DNA of 64,000 nt from Cliona cf. orientalis (GCA_963930775.1 OZ005689.1:21447443-21511442), one strand, 5' to 3'; shown: positions 34,170 through 47,533, counted from the first letter of the stretch. The notes: generated by a model not told the origin, from the sequence alone. A program made the numbers and translations.

Positions 34170-34939
34170 ACACCGTATTATCTGGTTAATAAGCGCATGC
34201 ATTTTAGCGGTAAACGGAGTATGGCCACGCCCACAAACGTTTGGGCACGTGATGGATGCGAGGCCTGCTCGCGCACTAGTGCTAGCTAGCTAGCTCGATC
34301 GATCGAGCGCTTTAGCATTTACAGCTGCCGCTCAAGACAACCAGTGCTGGTGATTTGTCGGAAACTCGATCTTCTTGCATGATGTGGCTATCATTTCTCC
34401 AAAGATATCTGGACTCCACATACTTTCCAGCCGGTCAAGGTCAGGTTCATGGAACGCCATCGCTTAATAAACAATAGCTTGTTACGAGAAGAGAGCATGC
34501 ACTTAATGAATAGTGTGCGCTTAATTGCGGGGTGCGCTGAATAACCAGTTTATGGTACCGTAGAAACTGGTTGTTAAGCGCATGCGCTTATAACACGCGG
34601 CAGCAAGAAAATATGCGCTTAATAAAAAGTATGCGCTTAACAGGAAGCATGCGCTTAATAATTAAAAGTGCTAAAACACGGTAGGTGGGGCGTGCGTAAA
34701 GAATGTGTCGAGGATAGAAAGGCCTACAACGGCGACCAGAGAGCGTAATTCTCAACGTTTTCTTCTCCAGCCTACTTCTAGCCTTCTTTCTGGGCTCATG
34801 TAACCGATCGCTCGTAGTTCAGCTGGCTTGCTGGGCATATGCGCCTAACAAAGAGCGGTAAAGCTCGCACAAAACTATGCGCTTAATAAAAAGTATGCGC
34901 TTAACAGCGAGAAGCGCTTAACAACCAGTTTCTACGGTA
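34170..34939. mobile_element. Two adjoining MITEs of the CTGGTT/AAGCGC family
   Basis: Copy A is 34170-34557 (ACCGTATTATCTGGTTAATA; right end ATAACCAGTTTATGGTA). Copy B is 34556-34939 (TACCGTAGAAACTGGTTGTT; perfect inverse at the right). They share the TA at the junction. Both interiors are full of ATGCGCTTAAT motifs. A third fragment is at about 40448-40530. Confidence 0.75.
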
Positions 34940-35633
34940 TGTGAGCATACATGTACTGGTGAGTAGTATCCAAGTTGGAGTAAAATTGCTTCAATTTTAT
35001 GGTTGCTCTATAAGTTTGTATTAGTACAGCTGAACCACCAATGTGTGTCACATGGAAAGCTTCGTGCCTATGTGAAAGATCTATTGCATGTAGTGCCTAT
35101 GGCATTCATTGGTCACAGATTCTAATGAAGCACTACAGTGCAAAACCCTCGGCGCGCAAGCACTGAGCAGTACTGCCTAGCTGTCCAACATTACTGCAAG
35201 ATGCTTACATATGGATCAGGCTTCCAGCACACTGTCAGAGTTACCACAAAAATGCACGTTGCACGCGATTGCGTAATGTCCAGCAATACCACGTGTGCAA
35301 TGCTGTGTCAGCATTTTGTAGCATGCAGAGATAGCCAAGAAGCCTCTCTGCCGGTGTACTATGATCAGTGATGAGCCAGTCATGTAGTTGAGTCTATAAC
35401 CAACCATATATACTTTTCGAGTTGAAAAGAAGTTATCGCTGTCTCGTTTGGCCGTCGAAAGTTCACCAGGGAGCGAGGAAGGCAGCGGTGACCGGCAAAT
35501 GATGCCAGAAGTCTTGAATGAAGCGTTTTCAGGAAAAGCCAAACGGCAAAAACACCATAAAGAACCCTATAAACTTTGTTTGCGACGTAAAACGAGGTAG
35601 GCGGCTGATTTATGGTAACAGACAGACAGGCAG

Positions 35634-35692
35634 ACACACACACACACACAGAACGACTACCGTAACCCTCCGGCACATGCGCCGAGGATTAA
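35634..35692 (+). repeat. CA-repeat plus ACGACTACCGTA block, copy 2
   Basis: Same order of (CA)n, GAACGACTACCGTAA and GCGCCGAGGATTAA as at 10828-10896. Confidence 0.4.
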
Positions 35693-36355
35693 TTAGAACG
35701 CGTTTGCCATAGATATAGATATAGGCTGCAATATACGCCCACGCAACCCAGGTCAACCCAATGAGTCAGCAAAACAATACATTACCTATCATGCATGCAT
35801 GATAATATTTTGTGAAATCCAAACCAACCTCCTCTGGGTTGTGGTATTTTGCTTCTTGAAGTCTTTTGGTGGACCAGTTTATTGTAGGATGCTAGATGAG
35901 GTATGAATGGGCACAGCCAACTGCTGAATCATCAATTTTATCCACATCGACTTTCGCATAGCAAACTTGGCTTAAATTTTGTAGTTTTTCATTGCTGGTC
36001 ACAGTCATATTGTTTGGGATTGAGATCCAAGGGGATCACTCTTGAAGATTGCCATCAGAGCTTGAAGATCTTGTTAGTTTCAGCACATTAACAATTGCAA
36101 TAGTATGGTCTATGATGTGCCTCATATTTTGTTCTGGGATTTGAGCGACTGGCTAAACTGTCTATCAAAGAATAGACTAAACTTTAGCTACTAAAAATTA
36201 ATAGCTATGTACATGTCTTAACTGAAAATTTTTCGTCTTGGATACTTTTATCATGATAGTTCAAGTTGCTTGTGCATCTGATTTGAATTTGAAATTTGCA
36301 CCTTGAAAATTGAGGCGACCTAAGAAGATAGAACAGGAGAAAGTGATATAACTGT

Positions 36356-36594
36356 TACCGTATTTCTTCTAAAAATTCGGCCCTTCTAATTATTCAGCAC
36401 TCTTTACCGAATGATTGAAAATAGTCTGTAATTTTCGGCAAAGGCTATCACGTGTATATGCTATCACGTGTATATGCTATAAACGGGAATAGAATGCGCA
36501 CGCAGACAGAATGTTGAATATTAACATCTAAAAATTCAGCGAAGCTAAAACAATATTTATTGTTTTCATGCTGAACTTTAGAAGAAATACAGTA
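36356..36594. mobile_element. MITE, TACCGTATTTCTTCT family, copy 1
   Basis: TACCGTATTTCTTCTAAAAA at the left and TTTAGAAGAAATACAGTA at the right. Interior has TTCGGC/GCCGAA-type motifs. Sister copy at 41673-41893. Confidence 0.8.
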
Positions 36595-36599
36595 TTCAA

Positions 36600-38069
36600 A
36601 GTGCCATCATGCAGCTATATACATGGACACTCAAGGAATGTATATGTGTACATGAAAGTTGACAACACTTTCTTTCTCAAATCATAGAGTCGGTAGACTC
36701 TATAAGTAGGGATGGCCCGGATATGCCATATATATAATACATTACAAAAAAGTAAATAACTCAGAGCAAATAAAATGCTAAGATTATATACTTTCATATT
36801 CATAATCTACATCAAAATATCTATCTATCAAGACCCAAATCGTCCATGGAAATAATCGGGTATGCCTGAACCAGCTGTGTAAAGAAATCAAAAAAAATGC
36901 AAAAATCTCAATCTTCTAGTCTTCTACTCTTCTCGGACTAACTCGATATTGCCAGGACTTCTCACCTTAGCTTGAGTATAAATCCACTCCATTTTGTAGC
37001 GCGCACGTCTGTGGCATGCTAGTTTTTGTGTTATCAGGACAGCGATTTAATCGTGGGCATGTACAGCGCATTCTGCGAGTGGGTGTGTCTGATTCTCCAT
37101 TTTGTCATACAATACGCATGCTCAGAATGTGTTGCCATGGTGATTGCCGCGAAGTCATGTGACTGTAGTCAGCGGCGCGCGCGACGTTATTGGCCGGCCA
37201 GTCCAGATCCAAGGCGCTAGCTAGCTAGGCTAAGTGCGAGGCTAGCGCGCGCTCGATCGATTGCCGAACTAGACTATGAGCGTTCAGCGACAACTGAATG
37301 GTAGCTGCCAACACTAAACATCGCTTCCTATTCAGAAGGTACTCCGCATCGCTACGTGGCCCAAAACAGCCTTCTTTCAATTTTGTCACTGAGCCCGGAG
37401 CTATCTTGACGAGTTGAGAGGCGTGGCTACATTCTCATCTTCCCACTGGTACAGCAATGCCATGGGATGAAGCTCTTGACTATGGTATTCGGTGTACCAG
37501 GCTTATGCAGTGTGTGTATTGAGCTGGGCCACTGAGCCAACGTTTCAGGAGACAAGGCATGCCCTCACTGGCTGCCGCAACACCCGGCCGCTTTTAGCAT
37601 AGCTAAAACAATATAGTGCTTGGTAGAAGCCATTACACTGACACCTCCATGAAATTTCAATCTATAAAATTTAATATGTATCATTGTATATACAAGTGAA
37701 GGACAATCATTGTATAATATTATATTTAATAGCAAGCATATGCACGTTTCTTCGACACAAGTGTCCACTGTCCATCGTGCACAAATGCTAGCCTGGTGTC
37801 TGGATGTGTCTGATCTGCGTGTTAAACATGTATAGACTAACGTTTTGGTTACCATGCACTCAGTCATCCAATGGTCTTGTACCCTGAAATCAAAGGTTAA
37901 CACACTGCTAGTTACACATTTACAGAAGATAAGCTACAAGATAGTGAATGAAAACACAGACGTAGTTTTACCCATTGATGATAAAGTCGAGCATTGAACG
38001 GACAAACCGTGCCAGGTAGCTCTAGTGTTGAAAGACATGAATTGCCCAGAGGGCAATAAAAAAAAGAAT
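36600..38069. other. No gene recognised
   Basis: 36680-36740 is a fragment (GTCGGTAGACT...GGATATGCCATATAT) shared with 49625-49685. 37140-37260 is locally rich in CG. No supportable coding region. Confidence 0.4.
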
Positions 38070-38475
38070 TAAACAAGTATAAAAAATAATTTAATAAATT
38101 GAAGGATGAAGTAGGGATGACAGGGTCAAAAAGTACACAAACAAGATTAGGGATAATCACATCCACTTAGTCTATACATCCCTACGCTTGCTTTTCTCAA
38201 TTATCATGCTCCTGTTGATGGTGACCCATTGGTGCTATCCTTAATTTATGATATGCATGTGGAAGATATTCACTATGCATGCTCATAAGGGGTGGAGGAT
38301 AATCAGCTTTAATCGTTGCATTACTGACTGGTTAGTTAATTACTCAAAAAGCAAGCGTAGGGATGTATAGACTAAGTGGATGTGATTATTCCTAATCTTG
38401 TTTGTGTACTTTTTGACCCTGTCATCCCTATCTCGTCCTTCAATTTATTAAATTATTTTTTATACTTGTTTAATA
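38070..38475. repeat. Foldback element with ~120-bp arms
   Basis: 38070-38190 and 38350-38475 are inverted copies (TAAACAAGTATAAAAAATAA at the outer edges; GTAGGGATGTATAGACTAAG near the loop), differing at only a few positions, around a ~160-bp loop. Confidence 0.8.
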
Positions 38476-39188
38476 CATAATAAGCACAATAATTAATTAT
38501 TTTTAGTTCAAGTTTACGGTGGCCATTAGCCCATTAATGTTCTCTCGAGGCATTGATGGTGGTGCATCTACATGGAGGTCAATAAGATGGGCAGGCTGAG
38601 CATCCATAGATTCATTCATAGTGGACGGCGCTGGAGCACTGTTTAGGCCAGTTGGATGGGACAGGTGGGCTACAGAAGTGCTCTCACCAGCTGGAGTCTC
38701 TCCATGGGCTGAAATAGAGGATTATACAGAGGAGCCAAGATTAGTATGGTTAATCGAGCTTGAACTGCTTCCAGCTCTCTGTGGCCTCTTTCTCCTCCTC
38801 TTTCGCTTGCGGCCTCTACAAGGATAGTCTATTGCATAGTCAAGTGAGTGAATGTAGGTTAGAAATGGGCCATGCAGTTTTACTTATTAGTGGCCACTGT
38901 TCACTCCCCCTCCACCTTCTCTCCAGCTCCAGTAAAACCCTCTCTCTCTGTGCCAGCTGTATCTCCCATTGTATCTCACAGACAACAATTTCTGTACCAC
39001 ATACATGTACAATAGAGGCTAGATGTATGCTCACTTCAAGAATGTCCACTTACTGCTCAAAGAATCTCCCATTGCGATTGTTTGATGATATTTTGATCAC
39101 CACTCCCTGATGCTCCAAGATAGTAGGTTTATATAGTCATACCTTTATTCACTTATATGAATAATTGATCTTGTTACATCACAAAGTC

Positions 39189-39526
39189 CAGTGGCGTAGG
39201 CAGGGGGGGTGCTCAGGGGGCTCGAGCACCTCCCTCTGCTCTTGGCCTAGTAATGCCTAGTCCATAGAACAGCCTCACCCAGCACCCCCTTGGCTACTCC
39301 AAGTATCATCTACTACAAAAAACAGCTTAGAAGACAGACACTTATCTTATCCCAAGATTTGGCCGAAAATCTTGAGTTAGCTCGCTAGCTACATCCAGAA
39401 CGCGTTCTCTGACAATTTGAACTTCGACGTTGACGGTTAATTAGTGGGCGTGGCTTAAAATTTTGCGCACGCATTTCGCGCGCATACTGTAGCACCCCCT
39501 TATCTAAAATCCTGGCTCCGCCCCTG
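39189..39526. mobile_element. hAT-type MITE, 5-bp duplication AAGTC
   Basis: CAGTGGCGTAGGCAGG at the left and GGCTCCGCCCCTG at the right. AAGTC lies directly outside both ends (39184-39188, 39527-39531). Interior has GGGCGTGGC and a GCGCACGC block shared with the other two copies. Confidence 0.8.
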
Positions 39527-39641
39527 AAGTCACTAACTGTATGAAGTTACACCATCGACTAGTATCTTGTACTAATGCATTTTAAAATTGCACTATATTA
39601 TTGCATCAGTGGAATAGGGAGATTACACCATCCTTATGCAT

Positions 39642-39816
39642 TACCTTAGGGCTACGATCATTTGCGGATACAAATTTTAGCGGGTATTCATTTTAGCGAT
39701 TTTACAAAATTAGCATTCTATTTATTCAAAAATGTTGAAAAAGTTAATATTTGCAGGTACAAAAATTGGGCAAATCGCTAAATTTAGTACCCGTTAACAA
39801 AAGTGTCCTTAAGGTA
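39642..39816. mobile_element. MITE, TACCTTAGGG ends
   Basis: TACCTTAGG at the left and CCTTAAGGTA at the right, with inverted TTTAGCGGGTA/TAGTACCCGTTA blocks inside. A related degraded copy may end at about 40056. Confidence 0.6.
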
Positions 39817-40839
39817 GCCTCATGAATCTGCATCACTTAATTACCTTGGGTGACAATTGTTTGTATGTTTGTATGTATGTATATTTTCCTGCAATTGTGG
39901 TACACTAGATTTGCGATTTGTATGCAATAATGGTACAGGGTCGACACATTGTAATGTTCTATAGTACATATAACTAATGTTAGCGGATGTAGTTTTTGGG
40001 TCAATCTGTAAACATATCAAATATTAGTACCCAAAGAATAGTCACCTTAAGGTATTAGATTATCTGTTGGCGTTCTACATGTATACAATAAGCGTCAGTA
40101 TCCCTCAGCACATGCACATTAAGCATGGTTGCAAATCATTGACACTGGTCACCACCCCACCTTCCTTGCTCAGCTCACGGGTGTGTTTTCAACAGCGATA
40201 GTGACTGATCAACTCGAAAAGATATGTATGTTTAGCTACCATGCCATGTGCCTTCTTGTGGTACCCAATCTCTGGCTAGCTAACTTCGTATGCATGCAAG
40301 CATGGCCATGCAGTGCTTTGATCCAAGTGAGCAAATTACAGTGATAATGTGCTTCTCTCTATCACCAAGGTATAACATCATTCGGGGCGAGCGCTTGAGC
40401 ATGAGCAAGCCCTTAATACACAAGGGACAGGAAGTGGTTTTATATGTATACCATAAACTCTGGTTATCAAGCACACTCCGCTATTAAGCACATGCTCTCC
40501 TCGTCCCAAGCTATTGTTTACAAGTATAAAAATGATAAAATTATACTATTTAATTGCTTGGAATATCTCCTTAGCCAGGACATCACCAAACTTAAGGCCT
40601 TTTTCGTCCATCCATAGTTTGCATCCTTGGGCCTACAGGTCGTCATAGTGGCCTTTGGCTTCAGCATATGTATCTGGTGAGTCATCAAACATTTTTCTCC
40701 TACTGAAGCTAATGAACACTTTTCTATAAAGCAGCAGAAAATTGATCAAAATTTGTTTCATATAACCATTACCCTACCGACATACATGTACCTGGTTCAA
40801 CTTGAGGGTCTTCAGCAAGGGCAGAGAACAGGTAGCAAA

Positions 40840-41150
40840 AGTGGGGGGGTTCAGACCTTTGACTGTGTACTGTGACAACCATTAGGCTGTGTGCATATGC
40901 CCACAGCCCGGGTCTGGGGGCATGCTCCACCAGAAAATTCTGAGAACGTTTCTGATACAATCTGGCACCAGTTTTTGGACTGATTTTAGTAGCAATTTTC
41001 ACTCTTTACAAACACCTAGAATTATGACAGAACTATGTTGCTATAATTTTGTAGTATGGGCATGTGATAAAATAGGGGGCTCAGCCCCCCTTGTTTCCAA
41101 AGTGGGGGGGCTGAAGCCCCCCCCCTGCCCCCCTATTTCTCCACCCCTGT
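40840..41150. repeat. G/C-run-bounded dispersed repeat
   Basis: Starts GTGGGGGGGTTCAG and ends CCCCCCTGCCCCCCTATTTC. It contains GGGTCTGGGGGCATGCTCC, a motif frequent in hAT-related MITEs. Ends are not exactly placed. Confidence 0.35.
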
Positions 41151-41631
41151 TCAGATGAATCAACAGGAATATACCTGCTCATTTCCACTGTAAAATCATA
41201 ACGTCCAATTATGCATGCACTGAACAAGATACATGTAGTTGCCTGCCTTATGTACAAGCATGTTGTTCTATACCCATTTCCACTATTTACATAGTGGGCT
41301 CTTGATAACACTTTCAGGTTATGTTTTTACTAATAGAAGATAGAACCTTGCGTAGCCTCTAGGTCAGGTCAGATGAGGCTCTAGTGCTTGAGTTGTGCTG
41401 GACTGTGTCTATATCCACTACACATTCCTACACTTGTTTTTGAGGGTGCAAAAACAGTAATATCTTCCACATGCAAGTCAAGTACAGCTTCACGAACAAG
41501 TTAAGTGCATGATAATCGAGAAAAGCAAGTGTTGGGATGTATAGGGATTAATCTTGCAGGCCAGCCCCTCCTAGCCCAATAAAGGTGAAAGGGTCTGGTC
41601 AACCGAGTTCCTTCTGCTAGTTTCAATAGTA

Positions 41632-42332
41632 TACCATATAGCGGGAAATTTTCGTATGGTGCTAATTTTCGTATACCGTATTTCTTCTAAAATTCGGCGT
41701 GAAAATAATATTGCTTTAGCTTCGCCGAAGTTTTAGAGATTAATATTCAACGTTCTGTCTGCGTGCGCATTCCATTCCCGTTTAAAGCATATACGCATGA
41801 CGACCTTTGCCGAAAAATTAGAGACTATATTCAATCATTCGGTAAAGGGTGCCGAATAATTAGAAGGGCCAAATTTTTAGAAGAAATACGGTATTTCGTA
41901 TGTTCCATCCCTTATACGAAAATAAAAACTACGAAAATTTGAACATGTGAAAAATTTTTTCCCTTCGCGTGTGACCTTTGACCTATATGCGCCACACGCG
42001 GTCCCTAGCGGCAGGTGCTAAACGCAAGGCTAGCTTACTGAACGGTACCTCTTTATCGGTTCTTTGCCTACGTGTCGAAATGGAGTGACCTTTGTGATCC
42101 CAGTGGACCGCTATTAGCATCGATTAGCCCCGCTCTGATCAAGGAAGCCAGTGATGCTAGCGTTACCGCATATCGCATATATAATATTATACTACCAGCT
42201 CTACCAGCTGCGCATGCGCGCAATCTCCCGCAGCAAGCATACGAAATTAAAAGAATACGAAAATTTATTCTAAGGGTGTTTTGGTCAATCATACGAAAAT
42301 TAGCACCAACGATAATTTCCCGCTATACGGTA
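41632..42332. mobile_element. MITE, TACCATATAGCGGG ends, with a nested MITE
   Basis: TACCATATAGCGGGAAATTT at the left, inverted at the right (AATTTCCCGCTATACGGTA). Internal TTTCGTATGGTGCTAATTTT is also inverted near 42290. The nested 41673-41893 copy lies close to the left end. Confidence 0.75.
41673..41893. mobile_element. MITE, TACCGTATTTCTTCT family, copy 2 (nested)
   Basis: TACCGTATTTCTTCTAAAAT at the left and TTTAGAAGAAATACGGTA at the right, sister of 36356-36594 in opposite interior orientation. Confidence 0.8.
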
Positions 42333-43804
42333 TGCAAATGACATCATTGACCATAGTTAGTGGTGCATTTTGTAGCAGTGTATGTGTATGTAGCACGCTT
42401 GTTGATATTGCTTTGGTTGTACTTGATCACGATACCAGGTGGTAGAGACGGTAAAAGCAAGCAGTTTTTTTGATGTAGTACACTGTATGAGCCTATCTCG
42501 TGCTGTTTGTGAAATTTACTACCACCTTAATTAGCGCATGTGCACCACGCGCTAGCCATTCGTGTTGTTTGAGACTACAGTTTTATTGGTAGGTCATATA
42601 TGCTCTACCCGGAGACAAGTGGAAGTACATGTACATTTGTGTAACTCTATTGACATGACCCTTTCCCCCTATTTGAGTTATGAGGGGCTGTGTAAGTACC
42701 CATGGGCGCTGAAACATAACACAAATTTTTGGCCCCACAGGCGTTTACCCAGCGCTTTCACCAGGGTGTTGTAATAGTACTCTACCAACAAGAGTTTTAG
42801 CAGATATGGCCAAGACTGCAGTCAAGGATTCACTTGGGCGGGGGGGGGGGGGGGGGGGGGGGGGGGACAGGGGGAAGCTCCCCCCCCCCCCCCAAAACTC
42901 TACTCTATAGCTTCTCCCTCTAAGAATTTGAAAATTAAGCATCAATATACAATAAGTCACCAAATCAAACAAGTAGCATTTGTTTTTCATGGCATGCTGT
43001 TTACATACAAGTAACGTTCTGCTATGACCTCGTAATAACTACAAGGTGTGCCCTTTTACAGCCCTTTTTACAATACTCTATATCATGCATGCAGGCATGT
43101 ACATGCCATCGGATGCTAGATTCACTAGTCCCCTGTGATGGAAGACAATCAAGGTGGGCCGACTCAGACTGGGTGGAAATCTCAGAAGACATTGAATGAA
43201 GACAGCAAGGTGCACAGTACATGTACATAATAATATAATTATAAATTTGCGTGTGTGTATGAAAGAAAGTAATGGTGACACTTGTCGACAGTCTCTGATT
43301 TGAGGTCATACTCTTTGTAGTTGTACCATTGCATGTATTTCAGTACAACTCTGCCCTCACTTTTGCAAGTTTTTGAGTCACTGGAATCCTACATGTAGTT
43401 ATACCCCCACCACCTACATTGTACTTGTTTATCCCTTGTGTATGTGCACAAGGGAAAAAGTGATTGGTTTGTAAATTGCCTGACCTTGATATCTACTGTA
43501 GGCACCATATCTGAGCAACTTGAATTACATTGTATGATGAATCCATCAAAGTGCCAAAACACTGTCTTGGCTTGGTATAACCCACGACCCTCACAAGTAG
43601 CACGTTTTATTGGACACACCTACACTGTGACATGTAACAGTGGGGTCTAGGAATGAGACTGACTCTACTATATACACTACTGATATGCGGCATGTGGGGT
43701 ATGTACTCTAGTGAGCTCTAGTTTGTTGTTACCCTGCGTGCATGCGCAAGGGCCATTTGTCCATCTGTCATCGTTGTCCGCAGATAGTTTGAGGTTTAGT
43801 AGCT
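42333..43804. other. No gene recognised; contains a G/C homopolymer block
   Basis: 42839-42894 has a run of more than twenty G, then a run of C, likely part of a MITE of the homopolymer kind seen at 61257-61509. The rest holds only short open frames. Confidence 0.4.
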
Positions 43805-43809
43805 CAATG

Positions 43810-44153
43810 CAGTGGCGGATCCAGGGGTAGTTCGTTTGGTTCGTTCGAACCCCCCTGACCCCAAGCCTACCTTGAGTAATAATACCTTCCAATGAAAAAA
43901 ATTGAGTGTACCAGTGATTCTTGATGTGAAACTACACTATTGTGGGAGTCTTGGCCTTGTTTATTACAGCTACAATCAGGAAACTTACAGGTTCTTTCGT
44001 CGTCTTTCTAGCGGCTGCACGGTTCAGCGGCAAGCACGATCGAAAGGGGGGCGTGGCCAACACAAAAGTGGGCGTGGTCGCCGAAAATTTTTCGCACGCT
44101 TGGCACGCACAATGAGAAGAACCCCCCTTCACAATATCCTGCATCCGCCCCTG
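43810..44153. mobile_element. hAT-type MITE, 5-bp duplication CAATG
   Basis: CAGTGGCGGATCCAGG at the left and ATCCGCCCCTG at the right, with CAATG outside both ends (43805-43809, 44154-44158). The interior includes GGGGGCGTGGCC. Confidence 0.85.
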
Positions 44154-44506
44154 CAATGTGTGATGAATGGTACAAAACTCGATTCACGTCTTAGAATTTA
44201 AGTTATGGCTTATTGAAGGTCTCTCATATGTTTGCATGGGGAAGCCATGCATTTGCCATGTTTTCTGCCCATGTGCTATGTGATGGGCGGGACCATGCAC
44301 ACACATATTCTTGACTACCTTTACCTGACGTGCTCAAAATTGAGTATAGAGTGCCTAGGTTCTGGCTACAAACTCTTACTTAGTCTTGAGTACATTGTTC
44401 ATGGTAGTTCAACTCACTCACCCATTTCTCAATCTCGGCTGAATGGAACTTGAATCGGGAGCAAATTATGTAACACTCATCGGAAATACTAAGCATCCTT
44501 GATGCA

Positions 44507-47500
44507 TATGTGATAGGATCTGAGAAAAGGGGGCACTTCGTGCTAAGTTTAATTTTTCAGTATAGTGCGATATAGGCGCCTAGGTCATACACAACGCATA
44601 TTGCGTTTATTACATCATAAGTATCTATGGTACTTCCCCTACCTTCTGACGGACTTTGGACTTTTATAGCTCTTTCGTTGCTGAGATACCCAGGCCATTA
44701 TACGGCCATGTCTGGGAGCTACTGCCGCGTGCACGGAGTCACCCGGAAATATAACACGGAGCATGTCCGGAGTACTATACAGTAATGGACTGGGGGTGTG
44801 ACCATTATTCTAAATCACACACGCAAGCGTGGTAAAATTTATGCAATAATAATGAAATTCATGACACATAATGAATAGTTGCTAAGGAAACAATCATAGA
44901 AGCTAGTGAAAACAATCCTATTGTGGCATGCACTATGGCATCTGCTAAGGCTACTGAGGCTGCTAAGGCGGTGAATTCCCTCCTGCATCTGTCCCAAGGT
45001 GACCAAGAGTCCCTCCTAGCAGTTATGGAGGAATACTTCACCAGTCCTGATGAAGAGAAGGATGATTTAGACATGGATAGCTCTGATGATTCTGACACTG
45101 AGCTGGGCACAGATACACCTGGTACACACGATAATTGTTACTGCATGCATGGGCAAGGAATATAACAGAATGTAGAATCAGAGTAGTGCATGTGTCTATT
45201 GAAAATTGTACAGAGTATAATGCATGTACATACACATAAAATTTCAGACCAGGATACACAAAACGACCCACCGCCAGAGAGTGAGAGTGAGAGTGATGAG
45301 GAAGGGGAGGGACTGACCACAGAGCAACAAGTGCAAGAAGCACTTCAGAACCTGCCATCTGCTAGTGATATCCAGGTAGAGCTGAGACCATGTGACAAGA
45401 CTGAAGAACAGCTGGTCACTCAGTTTGCTACGGAGGGATGCAGATGCAGCAGAAAGTGTTCAGCTCAGTTCTCAGCTCTCTATATCCGAGATATGCGAGC
45501 TCAATGCTACGATCTCAGTCATGGTGAGCTTGACATGGTCCTGCTTGGACAGCTGATGGCTTCAACCAATGTCAGTCACAATGTAGTCGAGTCCGGGCAC
45601 CTAGAAAAAGGGAGACAGAAAAATTATACTACTTTCCATCATGCTGGTAAGATAGTGTGTGGAAAGACCTTCCGCTTTTTACACAGTTGGAAGGAAGAGA
45701 ATGTACCATCTAGCTAAGAGCTTAAAGGAGAATGGGCTCACACCACGAATACATGGAAACGTACACAAACGGCCAAAAGACTCACTGTCTCACGAGTCAA
45801 CTGAATATGTGGTCCGATTCCTCCTGAGCTACGCAGAGCAGAATGCGTTGCTACTCCCTGGATGGATACCGGGATACAGTCGATCTGACATCAAGTTGCT
45901 TCCAAGAAAGGCATATGGCGTGTGTACCACAGTGCTGCTGAAGAGAAAGTTGATGTTCATACTGTCGCCTATACGTTTTGTCGCCTTTAGAGGACACTGT
46001 TGCCGTCGGTTATTATTATGAAGCCAATGACAGACCTCTGTTGGATGTGCCATCAAAACAGCACAGCAATTCTTTGTGCCGCAAACGGTTCTGAGGCGAG
46101 CAAATCCAGCACCCTCAAGGAAGCCGAGGAGCATCTGCGTATCGTCCAGGTTGAGAGGAGCTTTTATAAATCCACCTGTGATACATGCCGAGAGAGTGTG
46201 AGAGCTTTCTTTACCGTCAACGGAGAATTACGATTACGCACAACAGGTCCATTTTCCATCCGACCCACTCAAGCCAGGACCTATTTATTTTCTCACACCA
46301 AGAAAGTGCAGTGTGTTTGGAGTGAACTGCGAGGCCCTGCCACGGCAAGTTAATTTCCTCACTGACGAGGCAGGGGAGTGTGGTAAAGGTGCCAACAATG
46401 TTGTTAGTCGTTTCCACTACTACCTTGAGACACATGGGCTCAGTGAGAAGGTTGCGCTCCTCCATGCCGATAATTGCACTGGGCAAAATAAAAACAGTTG
46501 CATGGTGCAGTATCTGGTATGGAGAGCTCTCACTAACCGTCACACTTCCATCACTCTTTCCTTCCTAGTAGTCGGCCACACAAAGTTTTCACCAGATTGG
46601 TGCTTTGGGGTTTTCAAACGACACTACCGACGAACCAAGGTTGGGAGTTTGAAATCTATTGCACAGGTAGCGAACGATTCGGCTGAGTGTAACTTTTCTC
46701 AGCTTGTGAGTGATGAGAATGGAAGCACGATAGTTCCTACCTATAACTGGACGACCTTTGCACCACATCTCAAGAAGGTGGTCGGTATAAAGAAGTACCA
46801 CCACTTTCGGTGTGACTCTTCCCAGCCCGGTGTTGTATTTGTTAATGAGCATGCTGATACAGATGAGCAGATGATCGATCTGATGAAGTCGACACCACGT
46901 TGGTCACCAGATTCGAGCGAGCTTCCTTCAGTTGTTCCACCTAAGGGGCTTTCAGCCGAGCGACAGTGGTACTTGTACGAGAGTATCCGCCCGTTTTGTC
47001 GTGATGGTGATAAGGATATCACCTGTCCTTTACCGAAAGTCCCCAAGCCGGGTAATGCACCAGGTACACCAGTCCGACACACACAACCGCCTGCTGAAGA
47101 CGTACCTGCTCCGAAACGGAAACACTTGTGTGGCACCTGCAGGCAGGAAGGGCATAATAGTCACGCGTGCCCCAACAAGGAACTATGATTACGTACTGCG
47201 GACTTCTCTTCTTCCCACCCCCCCCCCCCCCATGCACTGATTTTGTCACCTACACACTCCAGTTTTAATTTTTTTTGTCCCTTCTCTCTCTCTCCTTCCC
47301 TCCCACCCCGGAGCAATGGAGTTTTTACCCGAAAGTCAACGTTTATTCATCGTTTTCTCGAAATGACACTATCGCTAGCAGCCGTGTTGAAGCGCGTGTA
47401 TCTCTGGAACTGGAACACGTATGAGGTTGATTCAGGGCTCATTTTGAAGGTAATTAACTGCACTTTAACCTAGTACAATAAACAGGAAATCGATGGGCGC

Positions 47501-47533
47501 GAAGTGCCCCCTTTTCTCAGATCCTGTGACATA
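44507..47533 (+). mobile_element. 3.0 kb DNA transposon with DUF7869-like gene
   Basis: The left end TATGTGATAGGATCTGAG, continuing AAAAGGGGGCACTTCG, is inverted at 47500-47533 with two mismatches in 34; the inner 26 bases are perfect. The first bases closely resemble the ends of MITE-1 (TATGTGACCGGATCTGAG). One plus-strand gene, broken, spans 44935-47188. I could not fix the target duplication. Confidence 0.75.
44935..47188 (+). pseudogene. DUF7869-like transposase, broken
   Basis: Exon 1 is 44935-45121 (MASAKATEAAK...; donor CTG|GTACAC) and exon 2 starts at 45248 after TTTCAG. An acidic N-part is followed by a Cys cluster CRCSRKCSAQF, then the conserved SLKENGLTPRIHGN, MKPMTDLCWMC, VERSFYKSTCDTC, ADNCTGQNKN (probable catalytic Asp), VGHTKFSPDWCFGVFK and a C-terminal zinc knuckle CGTCRQEGHNSHAC. 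Breaks are frameshifts near 45680, 45910 and 46215, and a TAG near 45990 where family members have Trp. The last ~300 codons from about 46225 are intact. Known relatives are abundant in marine invertebrate genomes; the superfamily name is from motif recall. Confidence 0.7.

Noticed and set aside
37140..37260. Small CG-rich patch as a possible CpG-island promoter.
   Set aside because: No gene start could be found on either side.
38500..39049. Minus-strand frames with a helical segment (QLAQRERVLLELERRW) and a basic RKRKRRRKRP stretch, perhaps a nuclear protein.
   Set aside because: The segments lie in different frames, the only intron between them would be 19 nt, and no start was found. Part of the tail recurs near 48090, so it may be a repeat.
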